Of a stretch of 48,282 nucleotides of DNA, positions 24,930-33,539 are shown piece after piece. The first letter of the stretch is position 1; each line of letters opens with the position of its first letter. This DNA is from Rhizobium sullae. GTDB taxonomy: Bacteria > Pseudomonadota > Alphaproteobacteria > Rhizobiales > Rhizobiaceae. The notes below the pieces were generated by a model. The model searched no databases, was not told the DNA's origin, and saw only the letters and a list, made by a program, of their open reading frames with translations. Location: contig NZ_FWER01000043.1 in NCBI RefSeq assembly GCF_900169785.1, forward strand, positions 1-48,282, given 5' to 3'. The position numbers and the translations under genes were made by a program.

Positions 24930-25277
24930 GTGAATAGAGCTGGCGGCATGCAGTTGTTCTTCGGTGCCGCGGCAGCACTCCTGTCGGTCGTCGTAACTGT
25001 AGAAGCTGCAAACACTCCCTGCAGCGGCAGGAAGGGGGGCATCGCGGGCTGCCAGGGCGACGCGTTCATTTGCAATGACGGCTCTGTAAGCGCGAGCAAA
25101 AGATCCTGCTCTGCGTCCATGGGAGGCGCCGTCGGCCTGCTTGGCGCCACCGGGTCACAGATGGCGCCCACTGTCAGTGGGGAGTGCTCCTGCCGATCCG
25201 GAGCATATTGCACCGGTCCCAGAGGAGGCCGGTATTGCATCACCGACGGAGGTAAGAAGAGCTGCTTGCGGAAGTGA
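24930..25277 (+). CDS. Small secreted Cys-rich protein
   Basis: The GTG at 24930 is chosen because GGAGG lies seven bases upstream; a TTG at 24918 overlaps that site. The 115-residue product has a signal peptide ending near VEA-ANTPC and about ten cysteines in the mature part (PCSGRKGGIAGCQGDAFICNDG, shortened here to its PCSG and GC elements; CSCRSGAYC, GRYCITDG). Such proteins are held by disulphides in the periplasm or outside the cell. I recall similar short proteins in Rhizobiales without a known function. Likely an operon partner of the protease. Confidence 0.75.
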   Translation: MNRAGGMQLFFGAAAALLSVVVTVEAANTPCSGRKGGIAGCQGDAFICNDGSVSASKRSCSASMGGAVGLLGATGSQMAPTVSGECSCRSGAYCTGPRGGRYCITDGGKKSCLRK

Positions 25278-25682
25278 ACGTGAGCTCTTTTGGCGAAGTG
25301 AGCAGGGAAACCGGTTTCAGAGCAGTCCTGGGATCGATGCCGCTTCGACGGAGTGCGAACCATGCGGTGTTGCTTGATTGCCGATCGTGGCTCTGACTGG
25401 CTGCTCGAGGCCGCAGCCTCCTATGCTGCGTTTGCTCGGCGTGAGGAAGACGCGGATTCTGTCGTTCCGCGCCGGCAGCGCGCGAAAAGCTTGGCAGGCC
25501 CGTCGATCTGGTTGCGATCAACATGCCTCCGTCGTTGACCCGATTATCAGCCGCCGTGCGTCGGAAACATATGAATGAATAAAAGCCGGACGAAGATGGC
25601 CGCACGGGTCAAACAGGTTTATTGTCGCGCGTAACGATCGTGTGAATTGAAAATGCGGTAGCTAGAGGATGGGGGACGTCCA
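25278..25682. other. Gap without a supportable gene
   Basis: Short frames on both strands here lack protein-like composition. The last 80 bp before 25683 are less GC-rich (TATGAATGAATAAAAG) and probably hold the promoter of the adenylate cyclase gene. Confidence 0.4.
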
Positions 25683-27548
25683 ATGCAACGCAGGCTCTCG
25701 GCAATTCTCTCCGCCGACATCGTCGGATACACCCGTTTGATGGAACTCGACGACGTCGCCACATTGAGCAGGCTCAAGTCGCTCCGCAACGACGTGGTCG
25801 ACCCGAGTGTCGTGTCTCACCAGGGGCGGATCGTCAAGCTCATGGGCGATGGCATGCTGGTGGAGTTTTCCAGCGCAGCCGATGCCGTCCGCTGTGCGAT
25901 CGAAGTTCAACGAGGGGTGGCGGGAGCCGAACCCTACTCTCCACAGGGCCGCCGTCTCGTCTACCGCATCGGAGTCAATCTGGGCTACGTCATCGTCGAT
26001 GACGAAGACATCTACGGGGATGGGGTCAACGTCGCGTCCCGTTTGCAATCACTGGCCGACCCCGGCGGAATAGCAATCGCGGAAATCGTCTACCAACACA
26101 TCGGCAGCGACCTGAATATCGATTTTGAGGATTTCGGATGTCACTCCGTCAAGAACCACGAGCGGCCCGTGCGCATCTATATGGCGCGGTTCGAAGGGAT
26201 GGCTCAGTCTCGACAGGCAGCGGTCTCGGGATATGACCGCATATCGATCGCAGTGCTGCCTTTTACCAACATGAGCGGTCATCAGGACCAGGAAAGCTTC
26301 AGCGACGGCATCACAGAGGACATCATAACGGATCTCGCAAAAGTGTCCTCGCTGAGCGTCTGTGCGCGCAACTCAAGCTTCGTCTATAAGGGCCGCGCGG
26401 CGGACGCGAGGCAGGTCGGGCGCGATCTAAGCGTTGGGCACGTGCTAGAAGGCAGCGTGCGCAGTGATGGAAGCAAAATCCGCGTCGCGGCCCAACTCAT
26501 CGACGCGACGGATGGACGGCACATCTGGGCCGAGCGCTACGACCGTGAGTTCGAAGACGTTTTCGCGCTGCAGGACGAGATTTCAAAGCATGTCGTAGAT
26601 GCCCTCAAGGCAAGTCTCGCTGGAAGCGAGCTGGAGACCATCACTCGGCGCGGCACCAACGATCCACAGGCCTATCAGGCCTATCTGACGGGGCGATCGT
26701 TCTTCAATCGCGGACATGAAGCGAAGAACATGACGGCGGCCAGATCGTGGTTTGAGAAGGCGATCGGTATCGACCCGTCCTACGCCGGCGCTTATGCCGG
26801 AATGGCGGACTGCGACTCCTATCTTCTGCTCGCCAATGATCCGGCGGCGACCTATGGCGGGATCATGATCAATGCGGACAAGGCATTGGAACTCGATCCC
26901 GGCCTTGCCGACGCACACGCGTCGCGGGGAATCGCAAATTTCGCCGTGGGGCTGCGGGCCGAAGCGGAGATCGAGTTCGACCGGGCGCTCGAACTGGACC
27001 CGACCTCCTACGAAGCCAACTTCTTCCGTGGACGAAACTGTCACGCGCAGCAACAGTTCGAGCGGGCGCGCGGGTTCTACGAACGCACGATCGCCTTGAA
27101 ACCGGACGACTATCGGGCCTGGGATCAGTTACGAGCCGTCCAGGTATCGCTCGGGCTGCATCAAGAGGCGATGCAGTCCGCTCTGGAGTGCCTTCGGCTG
27201 ATGGAGAGAGAGGTCGCCGAACATCCCGACGAGCCGATCCTGTTGTGCTACGGCGGTTGCCTGCTGGCCGATCTTGGGGAAGTGGACAAGGGGGCCCTGT
27301 GGGCATCCCGTGCAGCGGCGATCGCTGGCGACGACCTAAGGGTCCTCTACAATCTCGCTTGCTGCTATTCGAAGTTGGGAAAGGTTCCGGAAGCAATAGC
27401 CTGTCTCGAGCGCCAGACGGAGGGATCTCCTGCATACGTGACGTCGGTAGCAGCGTGGATGAAGACGGATAGTGATCTGGATCACCTTCGAGAACACCAG
27501 AGTTTCTTGGTGCTTTCTGACTGCATGCAGGCACTCGCCGTCTCATAG
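25683..27548 (+). CDS. Class III adenylate cyclase with TolB-like domain and TPRs
   Basis: A 621-residue protein. The cyclase domain (1-170) has metal-binding D12 (SADIVGYT) and D56 (LMGDGML), K52, and N116 and R120 (GDGVNVASR), so it should make cAMP. A TolB/FlgO-like domain at about 185-315 follows (ISIAVLPFTNMSG, FSDGITEDIITDLAK, VLEGSVR, WAERYDRE), then TPRs to the end (AYAGMADC, ALELDPGLADAHASRG, RALELDPTSYEA). There is no membrane segment. Rhizobia carry many such cyclases, which are thought to respond to protein or metabolite signals through the TPRs. It stands alone, with a G-rich ribosome site (GGGGGA). Confidence 0.93.
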   Translation: MQRRLSAILSADIVGYTRLMELDDVATLSRLKSLRNDVVDPSVVSHQGRIVKLMGDGMLVEFSSAADAVRCAIEVQRGVAGAEPYSPQGRRLVYRIGVNLGYVIVDDEDIYGDGVNVASRLQSLADPGGIAIAEIVYQHIGSDLNIDFEDFGCHSVKNHERPVRIYMARFEGMAQSRQAAVSGYDRISIAVLPFTNMSGHQDQESFSDGITEDIITDLAKVSSLSVCARNSSFVYKGRAADARQVGRDLSVGHVLEGSVRSDGSKIRVAAQLIDATDGRHIWAERYDREFEDVFALQDEISKHVVDALKASLAGSELETITRRGTNDPQAYQAYLTGRSFFNRGHEAKNMTAARSWFEKAIGIDPSYAGAYAGMADCDSYLLLANDPAATYGGIMINADKALELDPGLADAHASRGIANFAVGLRAEAEIEFDRALELDPTSYEANFFRGRNCHAQQQFERARGFYERTIALKPDDYRAWDQLRAVQVSLGLHQEAMQSALECLRLMEREVAEHPDEPILLCYGGCLLADLGEVDKGALWASRAAAIAGDDLRVLYNLACCYSKLGKVPEAIACLERQTEGSPAYVTSVAAWMKTDSDLDHLREHQSFLVLSDCMQALAVS

Positions 27549-27836
27549 CATCCTCGGACCGCGGGGTGGGAACTGTCGACTTATCGTGCTCGTTCACGCC
27601 TGCGCCAATGCTCCGAATCGAGGGGGCATCGGCTTCGCTTTGTGAAGATCGATCTCGCGTCCGACTCCGAGAAGTTTCGGCGCGATCTGATCAACATTGT
27701 GAAAACACGACGATAGCTGCTGGGCAGCGATCGTCGCGGACGGAAATCATTCTGCGAAGATAGATCGGAGACTGGAATCGCGGAGGGATCAGATTTGCCG
27801 GATTGCCCGCGTCTTCAGATTTGATACCTATTCGGC
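27549..27836. other. Gap with a possible coding remnant
   Basis: A rightward frame ending at TAG 27716 reads HRLRFVKIDLASDSEKF then RRDLINIVKTRR, which looks like the tail of a lost gene, although no proper start exists. The rest is uninformative. The promoter of the HEPN-LprI gene should be within the last 100 bp. Confidence 0.3.
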
Positions 27837-28781
27837 ATGAAATATCTTGATCCGCAGCAAATCATCGAGTGGAAGGAGCGCCACGGGAAGCCGAGGCGGG
27901 CATCGGAACTCGTTTTCCAGGTCTCCGAGCTGGCAAAGGCCTGGGAGATCAGGCCCCAGGGCGAGACCTTCATCGGCGACCATGTGGTAGTCAGACTTGC
28001 GACTATCCTTGAGGTGTTTGTGCGATCCATGGTCGGACAGATGGTCGACTCAAGCGAAGAGGTCTTCGCCGAGAGGGCGAGGCTGCTGGTGAAGGACCTC
28101 AAACTCGATTTCATCTTCGCGGATAGCATCGAGAAGCAGAAATTCACTCCTGGCGACATCGTTGCGCACGCGGTCAGTTTGAGCAGTGTTGACTCCATCA
28201 TGAAGGTCCTCACGACCTTGCTTCCAGACGCGAAGGAGGAACTGCGGACGTCTCATAGGCGCTGGACAGAAGATGAGGATCGGTTCCCGCTCGAACCAAT
28301 AATCGCAGACATCGATTCGACCCTGCGGCTGCTCAGTGAGATCTTCACCGCCAGGCACATTCTGGTGCACGAATTATCAGGGCAGCGGCCTTACAAGGAC
28401 GAGGATGTCGCCGAGTTCTGCCGCGCGACCGCCGCATTCATCGAAGCCTGCGATTGGGTGACCGTGAAGCACATCGAAGGCACGCTCGCGTTCACGCAGA
28501 CCCAGATGACGATCGATGCGGTCCAAGCCCTTGAAGCGGCCGAGGAGGAGGTCGCTGGCCTGCTGACCCGTATTCGGGAAATCCCCGGGGTCGATCTGCA
28601 GCTTCTGGAGGAGAGCCAGGCGGCATGGGAGGAATTCAGCAAGCGCGACGCGGCTCTTTTCGCCTCGTTCGCCGAAGGCGGCACCCTTCACCCGATGCTG
28701 ACCGCGGAGTGGCGCCTTGCCCTTGCCGAGGAGCGTGCAGAGAGCCTCGAAGAGTTTATCCAAAGTCGCGATGGACTTTGA
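27837..28781 (+). CDS. HEPN-like protein fused to an LprI-like domain
   Basis: A 314-residue soluble protein. The helical region 45-210 ends its core with FTARHILVHEL, where R173-x4-H178 is a HEPN RNase motif. Residues about 253-308 (LQLLEESQAAWEEFSKRDA, EGGTLHPML, ALAEERAESLEEF) match the LprI/DUF1311 domain, normally a short exported lysozyme-inhibitor-type module with a signal peptide. Here there is no signal peptide, so the LprI part is cytoplasmic. An RNase effector with a sensor or regulatory module is a reasonable reading. It is convergent with the DUF4238 gene, 45 bp away, and stands alone on its strand. Confidence 0.75.
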   Translation: MKYLDPQQIIEWKERHGKPRRASELVFQVSELAKAWEIRPQGETFIGDHVVVRLATILEVFVRSMVGQMVDSSEEVFAERARLLVKDLKLDFIFADSIEKQKFTPGDIVAHAVSLSSVDSIMKVLTTLLPDAKEELRTSHRRWTEDEDRFPLEPIIADIDSTLRLLSEIFTARHILVHELSGQRPYKDEDVAEFCRATAAFIEACDWVTVKHIEGTLAFTQTQMTIDAVQALEAAEEEVAGLLTRIREIPGVDLQLLEESQAAWEEFSKRDAALFASFAEGGTLHPMLTAEWRLALAEERAESLEEFIQSRDGL

Positions 28782-28826
28782 TGCGCCCGCATACACGATG
28801 CGCCCTTGGCTGCCACAGCGGATACT

Positions 28827-29699
28827 TCAAAGGAATCCTTTCGCTTCCGCGTCGGCAACCATTTCGGCGCAAACCTCATCAGGGTGGCGGGGCGAGAACA
28901 TGTGATTGATCGCGTTTCTCCAAACGAGCGCGTTCGATGCCTCGTGTCCCGCGGACTCGTAGAAGTTGGAGTCTGGCTCACTGTGACGGCGGTCCATAAG
29001 GAGAAGCCGCGTGGGGCTGATGGGAAAGGTCACGAGAATGCCGGGATCCTTCAATCCTCTGAACGGCCCTGTCGGATCTCCAACCATCACTGGATTGTCC
29101 GATGTTATGAACTTGCCTTCGTTGCTGACCAGCATTGCCCAGCGCATATCGAGGAATAGCCTCGCTATCTCACTCGACCGTCCGAGCCACGCATTCCATG
29201 CCGCTTTCATATCTTCTTCGCTGGCGTCCCGGTATGCCGGCCACGAAGAGGTATCGATCTCGACGCGCCGGCCATTCATCATCACCTCCTCGGGAAGTTG
29301 AGGTAGGTCCGAGTAGAAGTCACGCATCTGGTTACGTATGCGCTGCCAGTCTTCGAACTGAGCGGGCGTACGCAGCCAGGTCGTCGCCACCAGGAGCGCG
29401 ACCATCATTCGGAGTGGCTTCCAGGATAGATCCGGGTATCCGTCGCATAACGCCTTCCAGACCGGATCGCCAAAATAGGATTCCAGATCAGCGAACTTCT
29501 TTTCGAGCGCGTCGTCCCGTCGGCCGCCGGTTCCCATTGGAGAATAGAGGTGAAATTTTACCGCAACCTTGTCGAGGCGCTTGAGTTCTGGCTCCCCGCC
29601 ATCCTTCCCGAGACGCCAGATCTTTCCTGTGCTCTTCTCGGCGAACGCCTTCAGATAACTTTGCGGAACCCAATGGCAGCGTTTGGTGGTCTGAGCCAT
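28827..29699 (-). CDS. DUF4238 protein
   Basis: The ATG at 29699 gives MAQTTKRCHWVPQSYLKAF, the signature opening of DUF4238 proteins (H-x-VP-x-x-YL-x-x-F). The frame runs 20 codons further upstream, but that would overlap the helicase stop and has no family match. The 290-residue protein also has SSNEGKF-type and FITSDNPVM segments and a C-terminal INHMFSPRHP, all typical. The biochemical role of DUF4238 is not known to me; such genes are often found near defence and mobile genes. Its start lies 4 bp after the helicase stop, so the two form an operon. Confidence 0.85.
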   Translation of the reverse strand: MAQTTKRCHWVPQSYLKAFAEKSTGKIWRLGKDGGEPELKRLDKVAVKFHLYSPMGTGGRRDDALEKKFADLESYFGDPVWKALCDGYPDLSWKPLRMMVALLVATTWLRTPAQFEDWQRIRNQMRDFYSDLPQLPEEVMMNGRRVEIDTSSWPAYRDASEEDMKAAWNAWLGRSSEIARLFLDMRWAMLVSNEGKFITSDNPVMVGDPTGPFRGLKDPGILVTFPISPTRLLLMDRRHSEPDSNFYESAGHEASNALVWRNAINHMFSPRHPDEVCAEMVADAEAKGFL

Positions 29700-29703
29700 G
29701 CGT

Positions 29704-31628
29704 TCACTTGCCAAACAGCCAGCCAAGCAGGCCTTTGCGAGCAGGCCGCTGGCGGACATCCGGTGCGACTGGGGGAACTACGGCGCTCGGTGGAGGCGAC
29801 GATGGTCTCGTAGGCACGGCCTGGCGTGGTGCCGGAGGCGGCGCTGCTCGAACCACGGCCCGGGGTTTCGAAGGGGCAACCTCGACACGCTCGCGCTGCG
29901 GTGCGATCCCGCGCTCAACGAAGTCCATGATCGTCGACGGAACCTCCAAGGATTCCTTCGCTCGTGTCAAGGCGACGTATAGGAGGCGCATTTCCGCGGG
30001 ATCGGGTCCGCTGTCCTTTTTGTCCGCTGGACTGCTCCGTAGGAAGTCGTCCATGAGGCGAACAGACTTCCATTCCCGTCCCTTAGATTTGTGTGCGGTG
30101 GATATGACGAGGTCGGCCTTTTCCTCATCAACGGTTCTGTTCAGCGCCCACATCAGTTGCTTTTCACCCGCTTCTCCACGAGATTGACGAACATCACCAG
30201 ATGCGCGCCTTCGTCGGTGCGAGCGAACTCCACGACCTCGTTCCAGGACTTGAAGCCGAAGAATGCGGGGCAGGTCGACGGTTCGTTCTCCTTAAGCGCC
30301 TGCACGCCGCGAAGCATGTCCATCAGTTCAGACTTATCGCCGACCAGATGAGGCTTCCGCCCGGCGTCAAGCGCTTCGATCACGGCACTGATTGTGGTCG
30401 CGTTCGTTCGGGCGAGAACTGCAGCCGGGTTGTTTACAGCACCGATTCTGCTCACGATGTTTGGATTCCCTCGAACGGGCTGGCTCTCGCCGAGTTTCAC
30501 CAGCATCTTGGTCGCGAGATCGGCGATGGCATTCCCGAAACGAAACGAGGTCGTCAGGTAGGTGCTTGCGTCGGTCTCAATCGACTCCATGGCATTCACG
30601 GCGCCGCGCCATTCGTAGATCTGCTGATATCGGTCCCCGACGTAGATCAACTGCCCGCGCTGTCTCTGCAGGATGTCGAGGACGACAGGATTGGTGTCCT
30701 GAGCCTCGTCCAACATGATGTAGTCTGCGGCGATGATCGGGCGCGAAAGACCCCAGAGCTTCAGATAGCCGTCGTGACCCAGGGGAAGGGGATCCCGCTC
30801 TGAAAGCATCCGGCTCCAGACGTGTCGCGCGCCATCGAGCGCGAAACTTGAGACCTCTTGCAGAACATCCTCCGGGGCGGCCCTAAGGGCACCGAGCGTT
30901 GGGACATGCTGCGGGCCGATCTCGTCGTCAGCACTCTGTGCGTACCGTCTGATGGTCTCAAGGTAGAGATATCCTCGGGAGTCCGGTGTGACGGCATATT
31001 TGTCGCCGAAGCGGCGGCGCTTGATGTCCAGGACTTCCACAAGCTGCTTTGCTGTGCACTTGTTCGTCAGCTTGCCGATATCCTGCTTGTATCCCGCCGG
31101 CGCCGCGCGGAAAGCCAGACTGTGCGAAGTCGAGCAATCTACGGTGTCAGGGAATTTATCGCCGGCGTCCGAGACAATGCTTTTGTTGAAGGCGATATAC
31201 TGGCCGCGAAGACCCGTCGCGTTCGCAAGGAGCTGGAGCGTGGATGTCTTGCCGGAACCTGCAAACGCATTGATCTTCAGGGATTTGCCCTGCAGAAACG
31301 CGTCGAGCGCGGCGGCCTGCTCGTCGGTCGGTTTGAATTTCGGCTTCTTGCGACTGCTGGGTTTGGTGTGAACGGTGCCGGACTTGCCACCTGGTCTCCG
31401 AGGGCTCTTGGATTGCTTGGCATCTCCGAAGAGATCCTGCTGCTTCACGGGGGCCTTCGCGAGGGCCGACGCGACCTTCGTCCTAAGGTCTGGTGTCTTC
31501 TGGTTCTTGTTTCGGAAGGAGAGTTCGTGGTCGAGGAGTTTCAGGTATTCGGCGTCTCTGTCGCGCGCCGCTTTCTTGAAGACTTCCTCCAACTCAACAA
31601 ACGACTTTGAAATGAATGGGCGCTGCAC
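29704..31628 (-). pseudogene. UvrD/Rep-family helicase with a one-base frameshift
   Basis: The first part (30153-31628, 491 residues) has motif I FAGSGKT (122-128), motif II LDEAQDTNP (306-314) and motif III-like GDRYQQIYEWRG (331-342). It stops early after VEKRVKSN. The next frame resumes at once, KQLMWALNRTV, and carries STAHKSKGREW and LLYVALTRAK, the C-terminal SF1 helicase motifs, then a proline-rich tail ending GLLGWLFGK. One lost A in the A-run near 30160 explains the break; full length would be about 640 residues. The enzyme would unwind DNA using ATP. As sequenced the essential C-terminal motifs are separated, so it is inactive unless the base is an assembly error or frameshifting occurs. 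Confidence 0.85.
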
Positions 31629-31773
31629 GTCTTCTCACCGCTTGAATAGGAGAGCGCACTATCAACTAACGGGTGCATTAGCACAATATTGATGCGCTGG
31701 ATTTGGGGCGATCTTGTTTATTTATGAATTAGGCAGCAACTGCCACCAGACTCCCGTCCGCTGAACTCAGCTC

Positions 31774-31794
31774 TTAGGATCGCCGCGATCCTAA
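31774..31794. repeat. Perfect inverted repeat, 9-bp arms
   Basis: TTAGGATCG and CGATCCTAA flank a 3-base CCG spacer. It lies between the helicase gene and a gene remnant. It could be an operator or a short hairpin; no T-run follows. The region 31629-31802 otherwise holds only the helicase promoter, in an AT-richer stretch. Confidence 0.5.
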
Positions 31795-31802
31795 AGGCGT
31801 GG

Positions 31803-32054
31803 TTGCGTATCGTGCATGTGGTGGAAGAATTGAAGCGAAAGAGTGCCGAAATCGGTGCAGAGATCGATGATCTCCGGAGGCGGATCGTGGCGCCTGAACA
31901 GCAGCGAACCGCGTTCAATATCGTCATCCAGACCTACGAACCCGGTTATAGGCCTGATACGGCTTCTGTCGCCCATGTGACGCGTTCGTGGGGATGGAGC
32001 GGTCAAAGAGGCCTGCTCAGATGGCCCAAGATGAGATGGACGAGTTCTGCCTGA
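31803..32054 (+). pseudogene. Probable remnant of a small coiled-coil gene
   Basis: The frame starts at a TTG and reads RIVHVVEELKRKSAEIG, EIDDLRRRIVAPEQQRTAF, a coiled-coil pattern common in short proteins near recombinases. Composition deteriorates after about residue 55, where it runs antisense into the 3' end of the LuxR gene. Upstream the frame stays protein-like for a few codons (ILKAWL) with no good start. Most likely a truncated gene. Confidence 0.35.
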
Positions 32055-33094
32055 CGATGCACGCCGGTCTTCTCGAAAATGCGCGTGAGGTGTGTGCGGA
32101 CGGTTGCCACCGAGACGCCCAGCCTCGCCGCGCATGCCTCCCGGCCGTCTCCGCGGGCAATTTCGAGCGCGACGCTCGCTTCGGCACGCGTCAGGCGGAG
32201 CAGTTGGCAAAGATGCGAGTTGGTCGCTTCCTGCCTCTTTGGCAAGTTATCGATCATGACAATGGCAAGAGGCTGCCCGACGCCGAATTGCGCCGGGCCG
32301 TGACAGGCTTGCCGTGGAATGGTCGCGACGGTAGCGCGTAAAGGCTCGCGATCTGGCCTCCGGATTTCGACGTCCTTGGGTGCAGAAACCTCGTTCGGCC
32401 TCGTGCAAAGACGGATGCACGTCCCAAGCTCCTTTTCTGTGTGTGCATCGGATGCCGTCAGAATCCTGCCTGATGAAGCTACACCGTCGCCGGCGGACAG
32501 AAGACGGTCCGCAATTTCATTCGTGAAGACAATTCGCGCATTTCGGTCGACGAGTATGATGCCCGCGTTTGGTCTGACGAGCGTTTCGCTTATCCCGGCA
32601 ACAGCCGCGCGGGTAAGCAGGAGCTGCTCCGCCAGGCTGATCGACGTCTGAAGCGACGCCGCGAAAACCTGCAGCGTTGAGACATCTTCGCCGTCGTAGT
32701 CCGGGTATCCAAGCTTCCTGCCGACGACCAGATAGGCGGCGCGATGATATGCTTGCTCGAGTGGCAGGACCGCGCCACAAATCTTCCCCATGGCGAACGG
32801 CTCCGCGAGGTCACACGGCGCAAAGGTGGTTGACTGCGGATCGCGGTGCACGGCAGCGCTCAGCCACCGAGGCAGTCCCCCTTCGATCACTGCAGACTTG
32901 AATTTGTGAAGATGCCCGGTCGCCCCGGCGCCGAACACGGCGGCTCGTTCGGGGCCGCCATAGACCAGGAAGGCATTCTCGCTTCGAGTTGCCGCGGCAA
33001 TGGACGACAGAGCGGCCATCCAGCCGTTCTCGGCGACCGGAGCGCTTTGGATCCGATGCATGGCCTCCACTAGAAGGTGTTCCATCCCTGCCAT
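32003..33094 (-). CDS. LuxR-family regulator with an N-terminal sensor region
   Basis: The ATG at 33094 has AGGGGAA upstream and is preferred over a start 14 codons earlier. In the 363-residue product, residues 1-190 resemble a GAF-like or PAS-like sensor (ENAFLVYGG, ISETLVRPNAGIILVD), and a PAS-like segment follows (GIILVDRNARIVFTNEIAD). The C-terminal 65 residues are a LuxR-type helix-turn-helix (LTRAEASVALEIARGDG, LGVSVATVRTHLTRIF). There is no receiver domain. It is divergent from the 54-aa/LGFP gene pair, with about 280 bp between starts, so it is a candidate regulator of that pair. Confidence 0.88.
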   Translation of the reverse strand: MAGMEHLLVEAMHRIQSAPVAENGWMAALSSIAAATRSENAFLVYGGPERAAVFGAGATGHLHKFKSAVIEGGLPRWLSAAVHRDPQSTTFAPCDLAEPFAMGKICGAVLPLEQAYHRAAYLVVGRKLGYPDYDGEDVSTLQVFAASLQTSISLAEQLLLTRAAVAGISETLVRPNAGIILVDRNARIVFTNEIADRLLSAGDGVASSGRILTASDAHTEKELGTCIRLCTRPNEVSAPKDVEIRRPDREPLRATVATIPRQACHGPAQFGVGQPLAIVMIDNLPKRQEATNSHLCQLLRLTRAEASVALEIARGDGREACAARLGVSVATVRTHLTRIFEKTGVHRQAELVHLILGHLSRPL

Positions 33095-33374
33095 TGGTTC
33101 CCCTTTGGCCTGACAGACCACCGAGACATAGGACAAACGTCTGACGCGCTGAGAAGCGACAACTTATAGGGTGTGACTAGAATGAATGCATGGGTGGAAT
33201 GACAACCCTTTCGCATGCCCCAGCGCCGCATGCCTTTGGCGGTTGTCTCCTCGGGCAATATACACGGCGCGGGGAGAGTTGCAATCCTACGTGGCGTTCG
33301 CAATGCCAGGCAACGACAGGGGCTCGCATCAGCCTCTACATCGAAAAATAGATGAGCCAATAAAGGAGGCGTTC

Positions 33375-33539
33375 ATGAACTACCAGCCTATCTCGTTGAT
33401 CGATGGTTCGGGTGAAGTCGAAGAGGCCAGGCGGCTGCAACAAAGGCAGACGATCAATGCCGCCTCGGTTCAGTTGGGCGCCGCCGTAAAGGCCGCTTCG
33501 GCTCTCGCGCGATGGGCCAACCGGAGGCGTAACCAGTGA
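33375..33539 (+). CDS. 54-residue protein coupled to the LGFP protein
   Basis: The ATG at 33375 follows AAAGGAGG by six bases, an excellent ribosome site. The 54 residues read MNYQPISLIDGSGEVEEA, a helical middle, and a basic end (ALARWANRRRNQ). The last codons overlap the GTG of the next gene (GTGA), so translation is coupled. It has no signal peptide or cysteines. It could be a small partner, leader or export signal for the LGFP protein. I know of no named family. Confidence 0.7.
   Translation: MNYQPISLIDGSGEVEEARRLQQRQTINAASVQLGAAVKAASALARWANRRRNQ

Noticed and set aside
25240..25605. 121-codon leftward frame after the Cys-rich gene
   Set aside because: Serine- and arginine-rich and without homology I can recognise; likely random in GC-rich DNA.
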